Below are positions 17,745 to 26,476 of a stretch of 64,000 nt of DNA, in pieces. The DNA is from Microvenator marinus (GTDB lineage: Bacteria; Myxococcota_A; Bradymonadia; Bradymonadales; Bradymonadaceae): contig NZ_CP042467.1 of NCBI RefSeq assembly GCF_007993755.1, forward strand, positions 4,178,001 to 4,242,000. The letters are read 5' to 3'. The notes beneath the pieces were generated by a model that was not told where the DNA came from, did not search any database, and was given only the letters and a program-made list of their open reading frames with translations. How positions within the stretch are numbered: the stretch's first letter is position 1; the number at the start of each line of letters is the position of its first letter. Made by a program: the position numbers and the translations under genes.

Positions 17745-19044
17745 TTTTGGCGTAGACCCTCAGACTTTTGTTGTTCATGCGGCACAGGCGCTCACCATGC
17801 CTGAGCACGCCGAGGCCCTGCATCACTGGGATCCCACGCGTATTGTGGACCGCGATCACGAGATCCTCGGGCTCATTGAAGACGCCTGTATCCTCGTGGA
17901 AAATGGTGTGATGACCTTTGTCGGTCCCTGGTCCGAGCGGCCAGCCGGCGCAAAACGCGATATTCCGGTCATGGAGTCCCTGGTGGTCACGCCCGGGTGG
18001 GTGGAATGCCACACGCATAGCGTATTTTCCGGGCATCGGGCTGCCGAGTTTGCGCTAAGAAATGCGGGCCGGCCTTATGTGGAAATCCTTGAGGCAGGCG
18101 GCGGAATTCTCGAGACTGCCGCGCGGCTTGGGCGCACGTCTCAACGTGAGCTCGAAGACCTTCTGGTTCCGCGAGTTTTGGACTTCTTGCGGCGCGGTGT
18201 GACCTGTTTGGAGATCAAGAGTGGATACGGGCTTTCCACTCAGGACGAGCTCAAAATGCTTCGAGCAGTCAAGAATGTTCAGCCTCATGTCCCGACCGAG
18301 CTCGTGGGTACGTTCCTCGGTGCACACGCGATTCCCAAGAAATACCAGTCGGATAGGCGGGCGTATATCGACCTCGTGATCAACGAGATGATTCCGAAAG
18401 TGGCCGAAGAGGAGCTCGCGCGCTACTGCGATGTCTTCTGCGATCGGGGAGCATTTGACGCCGCAGAATCACGCGAGATTTTGCTCGCGGGTCGCGAACA
18501 TGGCCTCATCCCTCGAATCCACGCCGACGAATTGACTGATGCGAACGCCGCGCGTTTGGCCGCTGAAATCGGTTGCGCGAGTGCAGACCACTTGGAATTT
18601 ACGCCTTCTGAGGTCTTCGAGCAGATGGCCAAAGCCGATGTTGTGGCTGTGTTGATGCCGGCCGTGAACCTCTTCCTCGGGACCACCGGACATATGGCCA
18701 AAGCGCGTGAGATCCTCGAGGCAGGGTGCGAAGTTGCGCTTTCAACGGATTTTAATCCGGGGAGCGCCATGACCCAAGATATCGCGCTCATGACCACGCT
18801 GGCCTGTACCCTCTACAAGATGTCTCCAGGTGAAGCCCTGAGAGCCGTCACCATAGGTGCTGCCAAGGCGCTTCGCCGTGAGGATATCGGTCGTCTACGG
18901 CCGGGTTTGCGAGCAAACCTCGCCATGTTCAACGTCCCAGACTTCTCCGTAATCCCCTACCACTTCGGCACGAATCATACCGAAGCCGTCGTGGCTAACG
19001 GAGAGTTTGTGTATTGGACTGACGATCAGGATATCGAAGAGTAG
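17737..19044 (+). CDS. hutI: Imidazolonepropionase
   Basis: 435 residues. The amidohydrolase motifs are clear: VECHTHSVFSGHRAAEF (zinc ligands H92 and H94), EIKSGYGL, FLGAHAIP, HADE and the acid in LSTDFNPGSA. HutI hydrolyses 4-imidazolone-5-propionate to N-formimino-glutamate in histidine breakdown. It is slightly longer than typical family members (about 400-420). It overlaps the HEAT lipoprotein by 8 bp. No hutH, hutU or hutG lies in the window, so the pathway is split over the genome or the operon order reflects co-expression only. Confidence 0.93.
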   Translation: MSDFGVDPQTFVVHAAQALTMPEHAEALHHWDPTRIVDRDHEILGLIEDACILVENGVMTFVGPWSERPAGAKRDIPVMESLVVTPGWVECHTHSVFSGHRAAEFALRNAGRPYVEILEAGGGILETAARLGRTSQRELEDLLVPRVLDFLRRGVTCLEIKSGYGLSTQDELKMLRAVKNVQPHVPTELVGTFLGAHAIPKKYQSDRRAYIDLVINEMIPKVAEEELARYCDVFCDRGAFDAAESREILLAGREHGLIPRIHADELTDANAARLAAEIGCASADHLEFTPSEVFEQMAKADVVAVLMPAVNLFLGTTGHMAKAREILEAGCEVALSTDFNPGSAMTQDIALMTTLACTLYKMSPGEALRAVTIGAAKALRREDIGRLRPGLRANLAMFNVPDFSVIPYHFGTNHTEAVVANGEFVYWTDDQDIEE

Positions 19045-19045
19045 G

Positions 19046-19360
19046 TTAGCCGGCGTAAACCGATTTCTCGTCTCGAAGCACATCAAATGCGTAAATTCCG
19101 GTGTCGTGCCCGTCTTCAAAGGCGATGCACATGCCGTAGTTACCTACAGCGCTCACATCGCGGATCTGGGCCGCCAGCGGTGTCCGGATTGGGTTCCACT
19201 TCAGAGGACCGCCACTATGCCCCTGACAATGCGCACAAGGGCAGTAACCACGAAGCTTTTCCGAGGAAAACTTCACTTCATAGCCATCGCTAAAAAGCAC
19301 GCGCAGCTCGCCAGATGCACTTAGATATTCGACTTCGGTTGGATGAGGTGTAGAGCCCAT
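19046..19360 (-). CDS. DUF971 (gamma-butyrobetaine hydroxylase-like N-terminal domain) protein
   Basis: 104 residues with a strong Shine-Dalgarno (CAGGAGG). The sequence has the DUF971/PF06155 layout: PTEVEYLSASGELRVLFSDG, a Cys cluster CPCAHCQGH, and the terminal YGMCIAFEDGHDTGIYAFDVLR. The domain is found alone or fused to dioxygenases and near Fe-S/Mrp genes; a metal-binding role is suspected from the Cys/His cluster but not proven. It lies 30 bp downstream of the giant WD40 gene on the same strand and converges on hutI with one base between stops. Confidence 0.85.
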   Translation of the reverse strand: MGSTPHPTEVEYLSASGELRVLFSDGYEVKFSSEKLRGYCPCAHCQGHSGGPLKWNPIRTPLAAQIRDVSAVGNYGMCIAFEDGHDTGIYAFDVLRDEKSVYAG

Positions 19361-19390
19361 TGGGGCCTCCTGAATTAAGACTCGAGACGA

Positions 19391-22300
19391 CTAGGTATCT
19401 ACGCCATATACGTGGATCGCGCCATCATCAGCACCCACCAAGAGGTACGACTTATGAGCTGTGATCGACCAAATCGCGGTGTTTAGTCGGAAAGACTGAT
19501 GCGGCTCCGAGGCCCCTTTATCGTAGACCATCACGAACCCATCCTCGCCAGCACTCAAGAGGGTTCCATCTTCCCTGAGGCACATGGCACGCGCCTGACC
19601 ACGATGTCTTAAGAGTGGGCGCGCCTGACCGTCGGTCGCGATATACGTTTCTCCGTTCGCCACACTCCAGGCCATCGTGGTGGGACTCATCGCGCAATCG
19701 AGAACCATATCGAACCCATCAAAGATATCGATCTGAAGGCCCTGTTCGTTCCAAACGCGCACGGTGCCGTCATGCCCCGCGGTCAGTGTTTTCCCGGCAA
19801 AGTGGGCAAGCCCTGCGACCGGGCCTTGATGGCCCTGATAGATGTTGAGCGTGGTCCCGGACTCGAGGTTCCACACGCGAACAACGCCGTCATACGAGCT
19901 TGAAAGCAAGATGCGCGAATCGGCACTAAACACGAGGTCCGTGACCCACGAAGTGTGCCCTTCAAGCTTTGCGTGCCGGACGCCGCCATTGGCCTGAGAG
20001 AGCAACCAAAGGTGCACTACGCCTTCGTCCCCGGCCGCGGCGAGCATAGTTCCGTCGGGGCTAAAACCAAGGGCATTGAGGCCGGTGGAGTCAACGCGGA
20101 GCTTCTGTTTTAGCGCGCCGGTCGAGCTCCAAATACACACGCTATTGTCTCCGCCACAGCTCGCAAAACTATCTCCATCGGGATGGATAGCCACTGCGTA
20201 GACCCACTCGTGAGGTGTGCGAATCTTGAACTTCTCCACAAAACTCAAGGTCTCGTGGCGCTTTCGGCGCCGTATAATTCCCGATGCCTGGGCACTCGGT
20301 TTCGACGGGCGTTTTGAAAAAAGCTCGGCGGCCTGAACGTCAAAGACCTTCGGCGGCTCTCGAAGTTCTTCAGCCATCTCCTCCATCGCATCTAACATGG
20401 ATGTAGAGGCACCGAGCTCTTCTGGTTCATCAACTTTGGTGCGTGATGTCTCGGTGCGGACGCGCTCAAAAAGTGCACTGACGTTGGCCACCATCTCGTC
20501 GGGCGGCTCAAACTCGCCACGCTCCATAGGGACGAAGCCGTCGTCAGGCACAGGATTGGTGTGCAGAAACGCGATCGGTGTGCGGTCATTTTGATTTACT
20601 GACGCATCCTTGCCCGCGTCTAGAATCGCTCGGTCGGCCGCACTCAACGAGACATCTTCAATCGGGCCTGACTCAATATCGAGATCGAAATCCGGTGGAG
20701 GTTCGACTTCCAGCTGATCCAAATCAACAACTGGGTCGGACTCTTCATGACTTAGCGCCCCCGCTTCGCTCGGTTCTGCAGGCGTCGTTGGCTCTTGAAA
20801 GCCTTTGAGCATGGGTCCAAAACCGAATGCGGTAACCCGTGGGTTCGACTCTTCCTGTTCCACGGGTCGGCCAGGCATCGGGAACGCAATCGACTCCCCG
20901 TCTCCGATTCCCGGTGAAGGCAGCTGAGAGCTCGGCTCCTCGTGCTCTGCTGCGGGCTCCACTTTGGGCTCTGCCTTCTTAACGAACGATGCCCCGATGA
21001 ACATGGTGCTCTTTGGGTCCACGGGCACACCACCAAAAGACACCTCATCTCCAACTTCTTCGGGCTCTGCCATAGGTTTAGATGAGGGCGTGTCCACCAC
21101 AATTCGGCCGGGAGGCGAGCTCGGGGTGGACTCGTCTTGGTCGGCCCGTTTGGGTTTTGGGATGGCCCCAATCTTAGGCAATGTCGGGAGCCTTGGTTTA
21201 GGGGCTTCTGCAACTGCCGCTGCGGGAATCGCCTCCTCTTGAACGGGTGTGTCCTCATGAAGATCGGTTGGTGGTTCCGGCAGAGGCTCGGGCTCCGGCG
21301 CAGGTGGTTCCGGCAGAGGCTCGGGCTCAGGTGCAGAATTCTCCGGTCCCAACGCCTTGAAGGTGGTTTGAGTACCGCTGGATGGTTGGTCAAATCCGTG
21401 GCCAGCTTCGGCCTCCTCAATCGGCGGCAACTCTTCAATCGGATCAGGTGCGCTGCCCACAGCCGACTCGAGCATAGAAAGCGCTGTTCCCGAGCGGGTC
21501 TGAGAAAACCCACTCGTCCTCAAGTCTCGGTAGCTCACACTTGGTTTGGCCGCTTCGGCGCTCGCCCATTCACGTTTCGGCGCGTCTACGTATTCGTCAA
21601 ACGTCACCGCGTCCCCAAGCTCGATGCCCGCGGAAGTGTCGGTCCCAAAGTGTTTGATCGGTTCTGCAGATAGCGACCACGTACGCATCGTGCCGTCGCT
21701 CGACACACTTAGTACGCCTTGACCAAAAGGCGCGAGCGCTTCGATCCAATCCGCGTGCGCGATCAAGCCCTTTTCAAGCTCAGGTACTCGCCAATTCCAA
21801 AATCCTAGTTGGCGGTCGTACCCTGCGGAAACCAGAGTTTCCGACCCGATGAACTGCAGGTCCGAAACGTAGTCCTTATGGAACTCAAGACAGACCCGAG
21901 CCTCAAGCGTGTGGCCGTCAAACATGCCGATGGTATTGTCCCACGACGCACTGACGATCAGCGAGTCATCGGGACTAAACTCCACGTCAACAACCCAACC
22001 AAAATGCGCGAACTGCGCGCTGATCAAGGTCCTTGTGCTCAGATCCCAGAGATAAACGCCGTTATCCATGCCGCCGGTCACAAGGCGGTTTCCATCGCTC
22101 GAAAAACGGGCTGCGAGGGCCCAACCTTCAAGGCCTTCGAGGGTGATCTCGGGCTTGAGGAGCGGCGGAGCCGAAGGTTTTGCAGGCGCTTCCGCCTCTT
22201 TATGGTCGGAAATTGCCATTGAGAAAAATTCCAGAACGTCATCACTCGTGACTTCGCTCTTCTCGCCGTCAGGTCCCTCCGGAACATCGAAGAAACCGAG

Positions 22301-22852
22301 TACGTCCTGCGGGCTAATCTCGCCGGTTTCCGCGTTTTCCAGTGTTTGGGAACTCGTCGTCCAAATCTGGATCAGGCGGTCTCGACCGGTCGAAACAAAG
22401 CGGTTTCGGTGATGGTCAAAATACACTGAAACAATGGCGTCGCGATGTGCGTGTCCGAGTGCCCAAACCGGCTCGTTCTCAATGTCCACCAAAAACACGA
22501 AGCCACGTTGGTCCCCGCATAGAATCTCGGTATGGGCACCGGCGTTGCGTGTGTCGGCGCAGGTGATCTCGGCTTTGAACTCATGCGTCCAGAGCTCTTC
22601 AAGGCTCGCCTCAGATTCCTCAGAAATCACAAGCTTCATAGCGACGAGCCGGCCGTCTTTTGTCAGCAAGACCAGTTCGTCTTCGGCCCTGAACATAAGG
22701 GCCATCAGCGATAGGCCTGGGACTTCAGTTCGCACCAGCTCTTCTGCTACTTCTCCGTCACCCAAACGGTAGATCACCAACTCACGATGGCCTTGTTCGC
22801 GCGCCACCAACGTGAAATTTTCGTTCACTGCGAATTTCGGTCGATTCAACAT
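19391..22852 (-). CDS. Giant WD40 protein: two beta-propellers joined by a long disordered linker
   Basis: 1153 residues, no signal peptide or membrane helix. WD40 blades occupy about 90-400 (for example GGMDNGVYLWDLSTR, SASWDNTIGMFDGH, SSDGTMRTWSL) and 878-1153 (GGDNSVCIWSS, SSSYDGVVRVWNLESG, AGHDGTVRVWN). Between them about 470 residues are acidic and Pro-rich (PEPEPLPEPP repeated), with low complexity. An insertion inside the first propeller carries two copies of DVL(G/E)FF at 183-188 and 205-210. WD40 propellers bind protein partners; the linker and motifs suggest a scaffold for signalling. A TATAGA hexamer lies upstream of the start but without a good -35. Function is unknown. Confidence 0.85.
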   Translation of the reverse strand: MLNRPKFAVNENFTLVAREQGHRELVIYRLGDGEVAEELVRTEVPGLSLMALMFRAEDELVLLTKDGRLVAMKLVISEESEASLEELWTHEFKAEITCADTRNAGAHTEILCGDQRGFVFLVDIENEPVWALGHAHRDAIVSVYFDHHRNRFVSTGRDRLIQIWTTSSQTLENAETGEISPQDVLGFFDVPEGPDGEKSEVTSDDVLEFFSMAISDHKEAEAPAKPSAPPLLKPEITLEGLEGWALAARFSSDGNRLVTGGMDNGVYLWDLSTRTLISAQFAHFGWVVDVEFSPDDSLIVSASWDNTIGMFDGHTLEARVCLEFHKDYVSDLQFIGSETLVSAGYDRQLGFWNWRVPELEKGLIAHADWIEALAPFGQGVLSVSSDGTMRTWSLSAEPIKHFGTDTSAGIELGDAVTFDEYVDAPKREWASAEAAKPSVSYRDLRTSGFSQTRSGTALSMLESAVGSAPDPIEELPPIEEAEAGHGFDQPSSGTQTTFKALGPENSAPEPEPLPEPPAPEPEPLPEPPTDLHEDTPVQEEAIPAAAVAEAPKPRLPTLPKIGAIPKPKRADQDESTPSSPPGRIVVDTPSSKPMAEPEEVGDEVSFGGVPVDPKSTMFIGASFVKKAEPKVEPAAEHEEPSSQLPSPGIGDGESIAFPMPGRPVEQEESNPRVTAFGFGPMLKGFQEPTTPAEPSEAGALSHEESDPVVDLDQLEVEPPPDFDLDIESGPIEDVSLSAADRAILDAGKDASVNQNDRTPIAFLHTNPVPDDGFVPMERGEFEPPDEMVANVSALFERVRTETSRTKVDEPEELGASTSMLDAMEEMAEELREPPKVFDVQAAELFSKRPSKPSAQASGIIRRRKRHETLSFVEKFKIRTPHEWVYAVAIHPDGDSFASCGGDNSVCIWSSTGALKQKLRVDSTGLNALGFSPDGTMLAAAGDEGVVHLWLLSQANGGVRHAKLEGHTSWVTDLVFSADSRILLSSSYDGVVRVWNLESGTTLNIYQGHQGPVAGLAHFAGKTLTAGHDGTVRVWNEQGLQIDIFDGFDMVLDCAMSPTTMAWSVANGETYIATDGQARPLLRHRGQARAMCLREDGTLLSAGEDGFVMVYDKGASEPHQSFRLNTAIWSITAHKSYLLVGADDGAIHVYGVDT

Positions 22853-22917
22853 AGAATCCCGAGCTCTATAGGAGACAACGACCTTACTCGATCTTTGGCA
22901 GGTTCAAAAGTCCGCAC

Positions 22918-24114
22918 CTATTTGTCCTGAAAGAATTCGACAAGTGCGTCGTGCTTGCATTGCGCGTCCGACCAGCCAAGCTCAAGGAGGGCTCCCGTAT
23001 ACTCACTTTCAAAGAGCAGATAACTCATGAAGTCGCTCTCGCGATATTCAAGGTCTATGGCGCGCTCGCCCATCATTCGAAGGATCCTTGAGCCCCACGT
23101 GTCGTCGCTGAGGCGACCGGCAATATCCGCGGCGAGTCGTCCGAGGTCCATGCTCGGCTTCAAGAGAAGGGGCTCGATCGGACGGTAGGGTTGGCCGCGG
23201 TGCGCCTCGATCACCTGATTCAGTGTGTCTTGAAAGGAGTCGCCAAACGCCTCGGTGCCACGCTCAAGCAGGTTGTTGATACGCTCCAAATACGCCAAAT
23301 CGTAGTCGAGCGGGTCTAGCAATAGGGCGTTCATCATTTTGCCGAGCAACATGCTCACCGATGGTGCCTGTGCCTGGTCGATCTCGGACTCGAGTCGCTC
23401 GGCATCGGTCTTCAGGCTAATCACCAGGACTTTTTCCGCCCCCATGCGGATGGCCGGGGCGATTGGCGTGTTCTGCCTCAGTCCCCCGTCAAAGTACCAA
23501 CGTTTGCCGATCTTCACCGATGGGAAAAGCACCGGGATAGCTGCGCTCGCGAGCACAATATCACTGGTGATCTCCCGCGCAATCGCACGCCGGCGCGGGT
23601 CGCGCGTCCAGGCAGGAAGCCGGTCCTGATGGGTTTGCACGAAGGTCGTCGCGCGCCCAGAATGTACCTCGGTGGCTGTGACCGTCAGGGTGTCCAAAAG
23701 CCCCGCCGAGATATTCTTCTCGATGGCTCCAAGTGGAAGTTCATTTCGAATCAGGTCCACAAAGAATTTGGTGTTTAAAAGCGAAAGGGTTTGGCCCGCG
23801 GGAAGCTCGACGGGGGTATCGCGCAAGAGCTGACTCAGCATCGTGACGATATTCGCGCCGGAGACCACGATGGCTTCCTCGATACGCATTCGGTGCCAGA
23901 GACTCCAGAGGCGAGTCCCGGAGTACTCGGGTTGGTCGATGGTGGAGGCGACCCAAGCGGCGTTAATGGCACCAACACTCGACCCGCAAAGGATGTCCAT
24001 GCGTGGCACGTGTCCGAGGTCGGCCTCTAGTTTCTCGATGATATAGCGCAGAACCCCCGCTGCGTAGGCACCACGAGCACCACCTCCCGATAGCACTACC
24101 GCACGTTCACTCAC
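22918..24114 (-). CDS. Patatin-like phospholipase
   Basis: 398 residues from a GTG at 24114 that overlaps the previous stop (GTGA). The N-terminus has the patatin oxyanion loop GGGARGAYAAG (10-20), nucleophile elbow GSSVGAI (Ser46) and the catalytic Asp in YFDGGLRQNTPI (about 211). These make a Ser-Asp dyad acyl hydrolase of the RssA/patatin group, with about 100 extra C-terminal residues of unknown role. No signal peptide, so probably cytoplasmic or peripheral to the membrane. It is the last of three tightly coupled genes with a BON-like lipoprotein and an ATP-grasp protein. Confidence 0.9.
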   Translation of the reverse strand: MSERAVVLSGGGARGAYAAGVLRYIIEKLEADLGHVPRMDILCGSSVGAINAAWVASTIDQPEYSGTRLWSLWHRMRIEEAIVVSGANIVTMLSQLLRDTPVELPAGQTLSLLNTKFFVDLIRNELPLGAIEKNISAGLLDTLTVTATEVHSGRATTFVQTHQDRLPAWTRDPRRRAIAREITSDIVLASAAIPVLFPSVKIGKRWYFDGGLRQNTPIAPAIRMGAEKVLVISLKTDAERLESEIDQAQAPSVSMLLGKMMNALLLDPLDYDLAYLERINNLLERGTEAFGDSFQDTLNQVIEAHRGQPYRPIEPLLLKPSMDLGRLAADIAGRLSDDTWGSRILRMMGERAIDLEYRESDFMSYLLFESEYTGALLELGWSDAQCKHDALVEFFQDK

Positions 24115-24500
24115 ATGGCCTCCTCTCGTATCTGTACATCACGCACGCCAAAAACACCTTTGAGCTCGTTCACCAAGAGTAAGGATTCGGCCTCATTGAG
24201 GTCGCCACTGATTTCCACGATCTGGTCTTCAACCCGCACCTGAATATTCGAGTGTCCCAACTCTTGAATCAGCGCCTGAACGTCATAAAGAATCTTGCTC
24301 TGTGGGACGAGGTTTGTGCGTCCTTTGTTCGTCGTCAAGGGCTGCGTATTGGTGTCGGCGAACCAGAGGATTTGCAGGTCACCTATCGGCCCAAACGCCC
24401 GCCCACCCTCGGTGTGCGGTAAAGATTCGGTTGCCGTACATGCTAAACACAAAAGGAAGATTCCCGAGATCTTAAAGTTCCTTAGACTGACGACGTTCAT
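24111..24500 (-). CDS. Small lipoprotein with BON-like domain
   Basis: 129 residues. The ATG at 24500, 4 bases after the upstream stop, opens a lipoprotein signal (ISGIFLLCLAC); an upstream extension would lie inside the previous gene. The C-terminal 65 residues read as an alternating alpha-beta unit (LIQELGHSNIQVRVEDQIVEI then LLLVNELKGVFGVRDVQI) like a BON or secretin-type domain, which often binds lipids or other envelope proteins. It is translationally coupled to the patatin gene. Function is unknown; the fold call is by pattern only. Confidence 0.7.
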   Translation of the reverse strand: MNVVSLRNFKISGIFLLCLACTATESLPHTEGGRAFGPIGDLQILWFADTNTQPLTTNKGRTNLVPQSKILYDVQALIQELGHSNIQVRVEDQIVEISGDLNEAESLLLVNELKGVFGVRDVQIREEAM

Positions 24501-24504
24501 ACAA

Positions 24505-25434
24505 TCAAATCCCGAGAGAGCCCTCGTTGACGAGTAGCGTTTGTGTGCGGCCCGCAGGGTCAACTTCCTCTGGTAGTCTCCAAAACCCAGGTCCAGATGC
24601 TGGCGAAATCTGTTCTAGGCTCTCAAATACGATGCTCTCCTGACGAATCCGGCTCGCGGAAGGATGCCACCAGATCACATTGCCAGTTGGAACCCAACGC
24701 TTGAGCTCCACGGCAAGCCTCCCAAATGTAACACGGGCGTTGATTTCAGAGAGAGGTCTGAAGACCGAAGTTTGCCCGATTTTTCCGTGAAAACCGTCCA
24801 CGCTGACCGGACCCTTCCATCCTACCTCTTTCAACTCTTCGGCGACTTTCAACGAAAGCTCAACGGCGGCTTTCGGCGCCTCAATATCAAGCCGATGCCC
24901 ACGATGTTGACCATGAGAATCGGTCAAAAGTCCCACACTTCCCAAGTACTCAACGTCCGAACCAATCGCAAAATGGACCGACCATTCCTCTTCAATCTCG
25001 ACCTTTGGCTCGGCCACCAACGGCCCTTCTCTGAGCGCATCCTCAAGCCACTTCCATTGCGCCGCCTGGGCAGGCTCACCGCCGATCATCGAAACCCTCT
25101 CTCGGCCACTCACGCCCAGTGGATGCTTGATAAGCCACGCGTGGTTGTGATCGAGCTCCCGGATTTCGTCCAGAGAATGCACCAGGCAAGACCCGTTGAG
25201 CCCCACCCCGAGTCGTTCAGCCAGCTCCCATGAAAAGACCTTCGAGTTCACCTTCCGCGCCAACTCCACGTCATCCCCGAGCCGCGGATCTAGCCCCCAC
25301 GACGCCGGGCGTCTCTCCGCGGGAATCAGGCCGCCAATATGAGTCCAACGCTCCATAAATGCCTGCATTCTGGCGTCGGCCGTCCACGCATTCCCAAAGC
25401 GCCAGGCGTATTCAACGTCCAAATTGATTTTCAT
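24505..25434 (-). CDS. ATP-grasp family protein
   Basis: 309 residues, cytoplasmic, with GAGG upstream of the ATG. Supporting features are VNSKVFSWELAERLG, then WLIKHPLGVSGRERV (ATP-phosphate-binding lysine and flexible Gly loop), EPKVEIEEEWSVHF (hinge acid) and the terminal LSEINARVTFGRLAVELKRW, the EINxR metal-binding signature of ATP-grasp ligases. Family members join a carboxylate to an amine, thiol or imino group through an acyl phosphate. It begins the ATP-grasp/BON/patatin operon and is 38 bp from a divergent FabH-like ketosynthase, so a shared small-molecule or lipid pathway is possible. Substrates are unknown. Confidence 0.75.
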   Translation of the reverse strand: MKINLDVEYAWRFGNAWTADARMQAFMERWTHIGGLIPAERRPASWGLDPRLGDDVELARKVNSKVFSWELAERLGVGLNGSCLVHSLDEIRELDHNHAWLIKHPLGVSGRERVSMIGGEPAQAAQWKWLEDALREGPLVAEPKVEIEEEWSVHFAIGSDVEYLGSVGLLTDSHGQHRGHRLDIEAPKAAVELSLKVAEELKEVGWKGPVSVDGFHGKIGQTSVFRPLSEINARVTFGRLAVELKRWVPTGNVIWWHPSASRIRQESIVFESLEQISPASGPGFWRLPEEVDPAGRTQTLLVNEGSLGI

Positions 25435-25472
25435 AGTCGACGCCTCAACTTGCGAATGCGAAACTCTTTGAC

Positions 25473-26471
25473 ATGGAAGTCTTTATCAACGGTCTTGGCT
25501 CGTGCGTCCCTGCTCGCGTGGTTTCGAACCACGATATTGAGCAGATTGTAGGCCTAGACGCTACCGAGATCGAAAATAAAACCGGGATTTCCGAGCGGCG
25601 TTGGGTGGAGCCCGGCACCAACAACTCGGATTTGGCCTACGAAGCTACGCTGCGCGCCTTGGCCGGTGCGGGTCTTCAGGCGAATGCGCTCGACGCGCTG
25701 ATTGTCGCTACGCTTTCGCCAGACGCTGGATTCCCGGGAACCGGCGTCTTTCTACAGAGACTATTGGGCTTGCAACATGTGCCCGCCTTGGACGTCAGAA
25801 ACCAATGCTCTGGCTTTCTCTATGGCCTCTCGATTGCCAGAGCCTGGCTTCAGACGGGCGCATATAAGGCAATCGGATTGGTCGGCTCCGAGATTCACTC
25901 CACAGGCTTGGATATGTCGCCAAGAGGAGGCATGACGACCGCGCTCTTTGGTGACGGCGCGGGAGCCGCCATTCTCTCAACTGAGCCGTCTCCGCTCCGG
26001 GTGGAAGATATCCGACTTGGCGCCGATGGCTCAGGCGTTGAGGCGCTCTGGTGCGAGTTGCCGGCCTCCGGCCTGCATCCGAATATCAGCGCCGAATATT
26101 TGGAAGAGGGCCGGCAGTTTCCCCAGATGAAAGGCCGAGTCGTGCTTCGCAAAGCCGTCGAAACGCTGCAAATGGAGATCACGCGTCTTCTCCAAGACCA
26201 TCAAATCGATCCGTCAGACGTGCTCTTCGTCCCGCACCAGGCCAGCGAGCTTTTGAACCGCATGATCGTCATGAACATGAAAATGGACGCCAAAAAGATG
26301 GTCTCGACCATTGAAGAGTTCGGCAATATGACGGCGGCGAGCCTGCCTGTGACGCTAGAAAGAGCTATGCAACATGAGCACTTTCAGCCCGGAACCCCTA
26401 TCGTGATGGCAGCATTTGGTAGTGGCTTTACGTGGGGCGTATCTCTACTCAGAGTCACCGACCACCCTTAG
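25473..26471 (+). CDS. 3-oxoacyl-ACP synthase III family protein (FabH-like ketosynthase)
   Basis: 332 residues. The thiolase-fold triad is complete: Cys112 in VRNQCSGF, His255 in VPHQAS and Asn285 in FGNMTAASLPV. KTGISERRWV near the N-terminus is typical of FabH. FabH condenses acyl-CoA with malonyl-ACP to begin fatty acid synthesis; paralogues such as those in olefin or secondary lipid pathways share the motifs. No acpP, fabD or fabG neighbours are present, so it may be a specialised copy. It is divergent from the ATP-grasp gene and converges on the FGE-like gene with 5 bp between stops. No clear Shine-Dalgarno is visible. Confidence 0.88.
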   Translation: MEVFINGLGSCVPARVVSNHDIEQIVGLDATEIENKTGISERRWVEPGTNNSDLAYEATLRALAGAGLQANALDALIVATLSPDAGFPGTGVFLQRLLGLQHVPALDVRNQCSGFLYGLSIARAWLQTGAYKAIGLVGSEIHSTGLDMSPRGGMTTALFGDGAGAAILSTEPSPLRVEDIRLGADGSGVEALWCELPASGLHPNISAEYLEEGRQFPQMKGRVVLRKAVETLQMEITRLLQDHQIDPSDVLFVPHQASELLNRMIVMNMKMDAKKMVSTIEEFGNMTAASLPVTLERAMQHEHFQPGTPIVMAAFGSGFTWGVSLLRVTDHP

Positions 26472-26476
26472 CGGGC

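Noticed and set aside
20752-21513. 253-codon ORF rich in Arg/Ser/Leu inside the WD40 gene (other frame)
   Set aside because: Shadow of the biased Pro/Glu linker of the real minus-strand gene; no ribosome site or domain.
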